From: Dichetophora obliterata
Lineage: Eukaryota; Arthropoda; Insecta; Diptera; Sciomyzidae
NCBI GenBank assembly: GCA_963920525.1
Contig: OY986438.1
Span: forward strand, 176,757,093 to 176,821,092
Direction of reading: 5' to 3'
DNA: 64,000 bases
In this document: piece after piece, positions 55,616 to 64,000 of the stretch
Layout of the letters: each line of letters opens with the position of its first letter
Position numbering within the stretch: position 1 is the first letter of the stretch
Made by a program: the position numbers and the translations under genes
The notes under the pieces: generated by a model
What the model saw: the letters and a program-made list of their open reading frames with translations, nothing else
What the model was told of the DNA's origin: nothing
Databases searched by the model: none

Positions 55616-55990
55616 TTAGATCAAGTAAGTTTTTAAAGAAGGCAACAACAACAACTCTGTATAGAGTCAATAACTTAGATGACTAGACAGTCTGTTTCGG
55701 AAATCGCTACATTTTCCTCTTCAGTAGTCTTTGAGTGATTAAGCTGTGATCAACTCACTGCTTAAACCAGTATATGAGTGTGCAGATTTTGGAATTCATT
55801 CTTTTGAATTGTGTGGCTGCTAATCATATGACATTTCAAAGCAGTAGGCTATTTATAGAGCACCGCCATCAACTCTATCAAGGTTCTAGAGTTCAACCAT
55901 CTGTTCTAGTTGCTTCTTTATTTATTTATCGAAATTTCTAGTTTATCGAAATGCACCATAGAAATGAAACGAGTTTTTTGCTTCGCCTGA
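55616..55990 (+). mobile_element. Family A element, copy 2
   Basis: Collinear with 1670-2065: TAGATCAAGTAAGTTTTTAA, GGCAACAACAACAAC, GTATAGAGTCAA, GGAAATCGCTACATTTTC, GTGATCAACTCACTG, TCTGTTCTAGTTGCTTCT. The right inverted end is missing or very worn. Confidence 0.7.
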
Positions 55991-56449
55991 TTTTTTTTTT
56001 AATTTAAGTCTTAAATTTGTCGAACAATTCCAGACTTAAAATAATCAACAATTGAGTGTTCCTATTTTCATACAGATTTATCAAATTCTTCAAATTCTAA
56101 CATAAATTTAAGCCCAACTGTCATAATTGTGACATTTTAAAGCTATTTTGTTTGTTTTCAAATGAGTGTTTTGAAACATGTTGACTTTTTCTTTGCAGTT
56201 TTGTTCTCTTAAGCTAAGTTCAACAACACAAAAAATACGTTTTTAATGCTCAATAAATTTTAGCCCATATGTTTTGTTTCGAAGAGATAATTTTTTGTTT
56301 AAAATTTTCAATTACTAAAAAATAAAAAAATTAAAATACTCACAAAATGTTTGCATAACTTATATCATTGCAATATATTAAAAACAGATCAGCGATAACA
56401 TACCATTAAATTTCTGAAATATAAAGAAAAAGTGCAAATATATGTTTAG

Positions 56450-58249
56450 TAGGGCGGGTAGATTTATTTTTCGACAATTTCCCTATTATTTCCGTATTCT
56501 ATGGGTTATTCCATGAAAATTTGCCAAAGGAACCATACCTCTATCGTTAAAATCGAGTCCCCTACTTTTTGTTGGTAGATTTTTTCCCAAATTGACGTTC
56601 GTATGAAATATTACCTACACGTTCACATCCATAACTCAAAAACTCTCGATCGGGTTTAATAGCCAGTAGGCGCGTTGGAAAGGTGAGCTCATTTTGATCA
56701 ATTTACAAATCTGCAACATTGGTCCAACGGTTCAAAAGTTACGGGCATTTTTGTCCAAATTTTGGAGCATTTTTTCATTTTTTTCATGATTTTGTCCAAG
56801 AATATTACTTTCATGGCCATTTTTTTGGCTCAATTTTTTTGACTTACGTAGCTTACGAATCTTACGTTACGACTGGACTGATTTGCGCTTTACATTATTG
56901 GCATATTTTTTCACAGGGTGCACACCCTGTGTTATGTTTGTTTATTTCGTTTTGTTTTTAGTTTCTTTATAGACTTCTTTATTTTTATTTATAATATTCC
57001 AGTGTATGCTAGTTTTATTTGAGCGTCATTTCAGTGAAGTGAGACTTGAAATAACTAACAAATAATCAAACTATTTTGAAATTTAGAAAAGATTTAAAGG
57101 TAAGTGTAAAAACATTGCTAACTATTATAGTTAATAGTTATTTAACTATTATAGTTAATAGTTAGTTAATAGTTAATAGTTACGGTAGTACATTACTTTT
57201 TAAATTTATTACTTGGACACGATTTTTACCACCGAATTTACTTGGAGTTGTAAATACAGTAATTTAAGATAATCCATATTTTGCACACTCAGAAAATATC
57301 TTGCTATCTATGTTGTTTGATGATAGAATGGAAAAACGAAACATTGCTATAAAGAAGATTTAACATTACCGAAGAGATATTGTCGACCCAACGGAACTTA
57401 GAGTTTATAAAAAATCTCTTATAAACTTTAATTGTACGGAATATACAAATAGGATTGATTTATATTACGATACCATTTTATTCGAGCCACCGTTTACGCA
57501 AAGTTATTCGTATGAACATTTGGAGGGATATTTAAATTACGAAGTGCCACCGTTCGATGATCCACAAATTCCTTTACACATTCAAGGAACGGAAAGACAT
57601 GTCCAATTGCCGGCTGCCACTGCTAAACGAGTTGCAGGAAAGAATGTAGAAGGCGCTATGGCGACGACATTAGAGAGCCGTACGAAAACACCAAGACTTG
57701 AAAGCAAACAAGACTTTCAGAAAAAATAATGTTTTTTTCACATTTTGTCTTTTACTACACTCAAATTGAATATTTTACAATAAAAGGTTAATAATTTTTT
57801 GATAATAGGTTGATAGATACTTTATTATCTCTTAATTTGAATTTTTGTAGAAAAAAAAAATAAAAAGGGAAAAAAAATCAAAAGTTGGTTTTATGTGTTA
57901 TTTTGTTTTAGCAATATCGCATGAATTAATCAACCGAATTCGATAAATTTGGGCTTAAACTCTTCGTTTTGAATTGTAAATTGAATTAATTAATGGATTG
58001 AGCCAAAAAAAAAAATGGCCATGAAAGTAATATTCTTGGACAAAATCATGAAAAAAATGGAAAAATGGTCCAAAATTTGGGCAAAAATGCCCGTAACTTT
58101 TGAACTTTTTACAAACAAAAAGTAGGCGACTCGATTTTAACGATAGAGGTATGGTTCCTTCGGCAAATTTTCATGGAATAACCCATAGAATACGGAAATC
58201 ATAGGGAAATTGGTGAATTTTTTCACTCCCTACAAATCGACCCGCCCTA
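56450..58249 (+). mobile_element. hAT-type element with long TIRs carrying a gene remnant
   Basis: The TIR starts TAGGGCGGGT at both ends. ATGTTTAG is duplicated exactly outside (56442-56449, 58250-58257). The inverted arms extend about 250-380 bp (for example TTCCGTATTCTATGGGTTAT and CATACCTCTATCGTTAAAAT on both sides). TAGGG fits the hAT YARNG rule and 8 bp the hAT duplication length. The middle holds a plus-strand coding remnant. Confidence 0.8.
57280..57729 (+). pseudogene. C-terminal remnant of an element-encoded protein of unknown family
   Basis: The frame is open for 122 codons (57364-57729), and in the same frame further left after one TAA at 57361. It contains Leu-Phe-Asp-Asp-Arg, Glu-Tyr-Thr-Asn-Arg-Ile-Asp, Phe-Glu-Pro-Pro-Phe-Thr, then Ile-Pro-Leu-His-Ile-Gln-Gly-Thr-Glu-Arg-His-Val, and ends with Leu-Glu-Ser-Arg-Thr-Lys-Thr-Pro. 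This recalls multi-copy uncharacterised arthropod proteins with a Cys-His-Thr-Gln-Ala-Val-Glu-Arg motif. I cannot name the superfamily, and the catalytic residues of a hAT transposase are not evident. Confidence 0.5.
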
Positions 58250-58378
58250 ATGTTTAGTTATTTATTTAAATGAATGTCTTTTTATTGCAAAGAAGTTTTA
58301 GTAAATTTGGACAACATATTTTGTTTTTGCTTTTCGCTGCTGAAGAAGAATTTTTACATGATTTCAATTCTTAGCTTT

Positions 58379-58690
58379 TTAGATCAAGTAAGTTTGAAGA
58401 AGGCAACCACCGCAACAACAACTTTGTATAGAGTCACAGCAGACTAGACAGGCTGTTTCGAAGGGTGCTACCCCCTCATCTTCAGTAGTCTTGAGTGTTT
58501 AAGCTTGTGGGATTTGACATTTGTTCTAACAAATTCGTAAGAAGTTTTTATTTCCTAATCGGTAATTTTATCATACGACGATTGAAGCAGTAAGTATTTT
58601 TAGATCAAGCTCATAACTCTACCAAGGATTGCCGTCTGTTGTAGTTGCTTCTTATTTTTTCGAGTCTGCCGAAGTTCACCATTTTTGTCA
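58379..58690 (+). mobile_element. Family A element, copy 3
   Basis: TAGATCAAGTAAGTTTGAAG, AAGGCAACC, GTATAGAGTCA, a shared middle, and TGCCGTCTGTTGTAGTTGCT as in copies 1 and 2. Right end worn. Confidence 0.65.
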
Positions 58691-60862
58691 TGAAAATTGT
58701 ATGTTTGTCACTTTTAAAAAATATTTTTTGCTTAACGGCACACTCTTTAAACTGACCTTAGAGCTAGTTTTATTGTTTGATATTATAAAAAGTATTACGA
58801 AAGTATAAAAGCATTACGAAAAAAAATGAACTCCATATTTTTCATGTAATTGTGTATGTGTTTATAAAATTTGTTCAATAGTTTTGGAGATAATAATGAA
58901 GTGCATTCAAGCGGTTACTTTATACTCAATATTGAACAGCACTAATAGCGTATAAAACTTTAACGATAAATTGATGTGTCACAATATTTTTGTTAAGCAT
59001 ATTGTTAACATACTTAACGCAAAAAAAAAAATATGAACAAGAAAAAACAACATTTTTTCCAGCAACAACTTGAGATATGTAGGAACTCGCTACTTAAGCA
59101 TTACTCTAAAGATATATAAAATACTAAAGTCGATATCTTCTTCATGTTTTTGCTTTTGTGGTTGTTGTTGTTGGTAATGAATAAACAGTTTCAGGAAAGT
59201 ATTTGTATAATTACACTTTATTTTTTTTTTCTCTCAATCATAAATATTAAAATATTCTGCGATGACTCGATAACAATTCGATTCAAATTAATTTTAACAT
59301 TAGACTTGATTTATTTATTTCTGAAGTCATCTCACTGAGTTAGCAGCTCAATTTAAGTTCTAATAAAACAAATGAAAATAACTCGTAGATAAGATGCACC
59401 ATTGCGTTAGCTGCGTCTGCGCACTATTCTACTACTTCTACTTGCTGCGTCTGGTAGCATCACTATCATCGCTCCAAACTGTTATGTTAATCGTGACAGT
59501 TGTTTAATTTATTAATTATTTTATTATAGCTTTTGTATAGACTTCATTGACATTTTCAATTGATGAGTTGAGCAGCAGCATCACTTTGAATGGTCACCGC
59601 TTGAGTTACTCATAAATGTTTTTAGCAGATAAATAATTTATGTATTAAAAATTTGCTAATATGTTTTTAGCCATTATTTTGTAATTAAATAGAATATTAT
59701 TAAAATATTTGTATGAATGAGAAGAAATGCTAATAGATTAATTTTCGCAAAAATATGTTCTTTGTTTTTATGCAACTATGCAAACTAGTTGTTGTTGTTG
59801 TTGTTTTTTGTTGTTGTTGTTTTTTGTTGTTGTTGTTTTTGCGCTTCTTTTTCATATTGTTGTTAACCTTTCATTAACCCTAGCAATGTTTCTGTTTTGA
59901 TATCTTGATGTAAACAGCAATTTCCTGGTTTCGCTTCATTTTGTTTTCCTTTTCGTATTTGTCTTTGAATCAATCAGATAAAATAGCTGCCCTCATCACT
60001 TTTATTTAAATTTGTACATAATTAATAATAAATAAAATAAGTAACACTTTGTTTTGATAAATGATTGATTTGATATTTAAAGAGACATATTCAATCAACT
60101 ATGAGGAAGTCATTCAGTTACATTGCCAAAAATTCAAACAATTTTAAACGAAAAACAATATTTATAAAAACATGGCTTTAACTAGCGTGAAGTCTATTTT
60201 AATCCCACTAAATATGACATTTTTAAACAAATTTTTTATTCAACGTAAACTTATTTTTTAAGAGAACAATAGATTTGTATTTGCATAGGTGATATAATTG
60301 ATGGAAAGATATCAAAACCATATAAAGCCTCAATTTATATTAGTGATGTTATTTACTAACATTATTTATTTTCAGTTGTTGATATCAGACCCATAGAAAT
60401 GGGAGGGTTTTTCCAAAAAAACGAGCAGAAGCAATGAATGGTTCGAGGGTATAAAAAATATATTTTAAAAAAATCGAGAACATTATTACAGTGTTTTGAG
60501 AAGAACGTAAACAATTAATCGGTTAAGATATAAAAATCTCTTTTGAAATATTTGGAATCTAACTGAGTTTCAATAGGAAATGCATTCATATAAATGTATA
60601 AAGAAATCAGAAAAAAACTTAAAGAAAAGTAAGAAAATACAAAATTAAGCTTTACTCCAGATGTAGTACTAATTTTGAAACCACATTCGAAAAAAAAATT
60701 AAAAATAAATATTAATAAGCAGAACATAATTTTGTTAATTTTAATCATTATTTCAAGAACTTTTTGTAACGATTAACGTGTAAAAAAATCCAACTAATAA
60801 AAAAAAAGTTCAAATGAATCATGTTTATTTTTTCTAAATATAAGAAGAAAAATAAGAATATA
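58691..60862. other. No gene seen
   Basis: AT-rich noncoding DNA with a TTG repeat at 59788-59842. The stretch 59390-59620 is somewhat more balanced in composition. No transposon ends or exons recognised. Confidence 0.45.
59788..59842. repeat. TTG microsatellite
   Basis: Three runs of GTTGTTGTTGTT separated by short T-runs. Confidence 0.9.
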
Positions 60863-61534
60863 CAGCCCTATTCCAGAATCCGTCGTAATGAATTTTCGAA
60901 CGTTAAGCTACGCTACGAATACGACAATTTGCTAATCCAAATTCCGAACGAAACTTCCCCTTTTCGAACTTACTTACTTTCGGGAGTTCGAAAACAACTG
61001 GTTTAAACATCAGACAAATAAATAAAAAGAAAAATTGAAAAACTAAAGTGTTCTTGATCAAAATTTTATATTTAGCTATGAATTTGAATGGATGCAATTG
61101 CAATTTTCGGTCAATAAAAGGAAGATTTCTCACAAAGAGAATCTATGAAAATTCGTCGAAGAATATTGCGAGATTCCATCAACACTTTAGAAATGGATTA
61201 CGAAATGTAGGAAACGAACTAAATAAATTTCAACTAACATATTCACAGGTTTAAAAGAAAATATTTTACCTACATTAATCAAAAATTAATTACAAGTTTT
61301 ATTTTACGACCTAATTCGATAAAAATTTAATTGTTTTCTTTGTCGTAAACAAATCCACCGAGGCAAGGCTTTCGTGAAAAAATCCGAAAAACAGCTGTCA
61401 AAAGTTGATGCGTTCGGATTGTGGAATAGAAATGCTACGAATGTTCGAATACGATTTAAAGATTCGGATTGCAGAATACGACATTACGAATCCGAAAGAA
61501 AATTTACGCTCCGTCGGATTCTGAAATAGGGCTG
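60863..61534. mobile_element. TIR element with CAGCCCTATTCCAGAATCCG ends
   Basis: The right end mirrors the left (CAGCCCTATTTCAGAATCCG). ATA lies on both sides. Subterminal TTCG(A/G)A and TACGAAT motifs are frequent near both ends. Short frames inside do not resemble a transposase. Confidence 0.7.
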
Positions 61535-62148
61535 ATAATTTGAGGCAAATCCAAAACGTACCTAAAAGTCCTTTTTGGAAAAAAGGAATTTTGCCTTTTG
61601 TGTGTAACTTTGAAGTTTTGGCCAAAAAAGATTTTACTCCTACAACCATTTTAATAGAGAAATTTATAAAATTATTTAAAAATTCAATTTTTTTTTTATT
61701 TTTATTTGAGTTTTATTTTTAAAAATACGTTGTGAACTTTTTCAAATATAGTTTCAAATTAAAAGACTCAATGAAAATTGCTTTTTTGTTAATGAATGTA
61801 AATTGGTTTTTAAAATAACAAGAATTAGTGCAATATTTATTTAATAGACAAAAAATAATGAATAGTTTGTACATAACAATTTCAGATGAGAATATTTTCT
61901 CGTTTCATACTTTTTAGAGCGTACTTTTTCGCAGTCGGATTTTAACTTTTTTGACTTATTTTGAATATAAATTATTTTGGGGATATAATTTTTAAATAAT
62001 CGAAAGAAATAACGACCTATCAATTGTTTGTTAATAAAAATATAAACAAAGGTGTTTATTATGTCACTATAAATTTTTTTTTAGTTCATTACTTTATGTC
62101 CTGTAAAGGGTGCCATATTAAATTCAATATGACGTCACATAGCCTTTA
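61535..62148. other. No gene seen
   Basis: AT-rich, no repeat ends or coding frame worth naming. Confidence 0.5.
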
Positions 62149-62860
62149 ACCAGTAGATGATCAATACGCTTTCAACGGTATTTCATTTATTAAATTATGA
62201 TAAGTAGTTTAGAAGTGAGAGTGGAACAGATGAACATACATACAAACATACAAGCCAGTAGCACGGTTGCCATCTTTAGTAGAAAAATATCATATTTGGG
62301 AATTTTTAATTGCCGTGGGAGTTCAAAACTCCCATGGTATTTTTTAATTCAGCATGGTATTTTTTAATTCACGTGGGATTTTTTTTTTGGGAATTTTTAT
62401 TTGCCGTGGGAATTTTTAATTGCCGTGGGAATTAAAATTTCTCATGGTATTTTTTAATTCACGTGGGATTTTTTTGGGGACTTTTTAAGTTTTAAGGATT
62501 TTTAATCAATATTTGCGCAAAACTTCGTTTCCTTACAGTTTTAAAATGTTATTTTTGCACAAATATCTCCGCACGCTTTTTCACACCTGGTTATGTATTG
62601 AATGTCCTATAAACGCATCCAAATTAAAAAAAGCGAACGCAGCAATACATTGAACGTATTGACTTTCAATAAAACTACACTTAGAAACATAGCTTCGATG
62701 GATTTGGTCACCGCTATTATTCATGCAAAACGCTTATCACAAACAAAAAAAATATTACAAGGTTGTATTTAACAAAAATCATTACAATTTGTTTAAAAAT
62801 AATATGTACGACTTTAAAAATAATGAACAAAATTAAGAAATCGACTGATAAATGTAAATA

Positions 62861-63367
62861 CAACTGCAGTCAAAATAATAGCAGTGCGTAAAACTAATTC
62901 ATAAAAATTAAAATCAGACACAAAAACAATTATCAGGCATGTTCTGCATTCCACTTCCGAGTGAAAGTGAAAATAAATCTTAGTTGAATTTGATATTTGG
63001 TGTTCTACACATCACTTTTTTCTTTTTGTATTTTATTTAATTTATTAATATAATCAATTGTATAACCAAAAAGTTATATATGTTATATAGAACACCAAAT
63101 ATCGAATTCAATTATGATTTATTTTAACTTCCACTCGGAAGTGGAAAGCAGAACTTGAGTCGCTACTTGAGTCGCACAATTTTGAATGAAATAACGGTTC
63201 TGTTCTGTTCAACCTTTCAATTCAATCAGTCAGAATAATAGTTTTGTTTTAAGAACTCTATTTTGAATTAAATTTGGCATATTTTGAAAATAGAAACATG
63301 TACGGACTTTCTTAAATACGCTTTAATTTTAATTTGTTGGTCTTACTGCTATTTTTGAGCACAATTG
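62861..63367. mobile_element. Tc1-type MITE nested in the preceding element
   Basis: Ends: GTCAAAATAATAGCAGT (left) and, inverted, GCTCAAAAATAGCAGT (right), with TA outside both (62859-62860, 63368-63369). This is the terminus style of Tc1 elements. Confidence 0.7.
62941..63154. mobile_element. Foldback inside the Tc1-type MITE
   Basis: GTTCTGCATTCCACTTCCGA and the sequence through GATATTTGGTGTTCT are mirrored on the right, arms about 65 bp, loop about 80 bp. Confidence 0.8.
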
Positions 63368-63884
63368 TACATGTTTTATTTATTTAACTTGTAATATTTG
63401 TTTGCGTTTTAATGTAAAAAAAGTATGCAATATTTACATTTTTAAAAAATTTTGTGGTATTTTTTAATTCGTATGGTATTTTCTGTGGTATTTTTTAATG
63501 CGTGGTATTTTTTTGGTAATTTTAAATACTTTTGGTATTTTTTTAATAGCTGTGGGATTTTTTTTTAAGTATTTTGGTATGTTGGAATCGTTGTGGTAAT
63601 TTTTTTTTTGTTCTCGTGGGAAAAAGGTATTTTTTTATGGGAATTTGAGGTGGCAACCGTGCAGTAGACCATCAACACGCTTCTCAACGATACCTCATTT
63701 GTTGAATTATGATAAGTAGTTTAGAAGTAAGAGCGGAACAGATGAACTTACATACATACATAAAAAGTATAAAAAAGTAGGTAAAGCGATACCTAGTAAC
63801 CAGTAAGAGAATAAACATTTATACCCTATTTTAATATTTCATCTTTCATTTGAACACACAAAAAATAGGTTCAGGGAAATAATG

Positions 63885-64000
63885 CCCAATGAAATAACGC
63901 CCAAAATAAAAAATGAAATAAAGCCCAAAAAATTTTCATACAAATTTTCATACAAATTTTGGGCTTTATTTCATTGAAATTGGGCGTTATTTCATTTTTC
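63885..64000. repeat. Inverted repeat of AATAA(C/A)GCCCA units, cut by the window end
   Basis: GAAATAANGCCCA occurs three times on the left, and TGGGC(T/G)TTATTTCAT twice in inverted order on the right. It looks like the end of another foldback. Confidence 0.7.

Larger units (their letters stand above)
62262..63661. mobile_element. TIR element (CACGGTTGCCA) with CGTGGGATTTTT repeats
   Basis: CACGGTTGCCA at the left is mirrored by TGGCAACCGTG at the right. CAGTAG lies outside each end, a possible 6-bp duplication. Near both ends, units like GGTATTTTTTAATTC and CGTGGGATTTTTTT are repeated many times. It contains a Tc1-type MITE. Confidence 0.75.
62149..63785. repeat. Two tandem copies of a 110-bp repeat split by an insertion
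   Basis: Unit 1 (62149-62261) and unit 2 (from 63662) share CAGTAGA, AATTATGATAAGTAGTTTAG, and AACAGATGAAC(A/T)TACATAC. They are separated only by the 1.4-kb element at 62262-63661. Confidence 0.8.

Overview
The window looks like a piece of a large, AT-rich genome of a higher (schizophoran) fly. Two host genes identify it: the 3' end of the ETS-family gene Ets65A on the plus strand (5187-5598), and a complete gene for a secreted cuticular protein with two Rebers-Riddiford-like (chitin_bind_4) domains on the minus strand (six exons, 31896 down to 17755). They lie tail to tail. Short introns of 62-89 bp, CAA/CAG-rich and Ala/Asn/Ser-rich tracts, an errantivirus, jockey-clade and RNase H-bearing LINEs, mariner/Tc1, piggyBac and hAT elements and tRNA-derived SINEs all fit Diptera. 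I cannot fix the genus. There is nothing prokaryotic here: no operons, CRISPR array or rRNA.

Layout. 1-1568: the 3' end of an errantivirus (open env frame plus 3' LTR). 1657-2156: an inverted-repeat element with three further relatives in the window. 2229-2349: a possible unrecognised exon. 2956-4440: decayed transposon and LINE coding sequence. 5187-7497: Ets65A last two exons and 3' region, with a long coding-like tail in the same frame beyond the stop. 7502-9370: a piggyBac-like element with TTAA target duplications. 9375-17650: mostly noncoding, with a long-TIR element and a SINE. 17755-31896: the cuticular protein gene. Its third intron-exon boundary (19270) is 12.4 kb from the previous exon, and that intron holds a mariner remnant, a GC-richer repeat block, a TTAA-flanked MITE, foldbacks, SINEs and a hAT-like element with a jockey-clade LINE inside.

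31900-64000: no host gene recognised. It is a mosaic of nested DNA transposons. The clearest are a 2.9-kb hAT-type foldback whose arms are 9-bp minisatellites (33305-36190, perfect 8-bp target duplication), a TAA-duplicating element inside an older TIR element (37503-38497 in 37484-39296), a hAT element with transposase remnant (40177-41564), a Tc1-like element (48463-49795), a LINE interrupted by a MITE (50110-51960), a long-TIR hAT-type element carrying an unfamiliar protein (56450-58249), and a triple nest inside a tandem repeat (62149-63785).

The two host genes show no sign of working together: one is a nuclear transcription factor, the other an extracellular matrix protein. The most interesting host observations are the post-stop coding-like frame of Ets65A and the giant intron splitting the first chitin-binding-like domain. 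All family calls come from reading motifs by eye; no searches were run.
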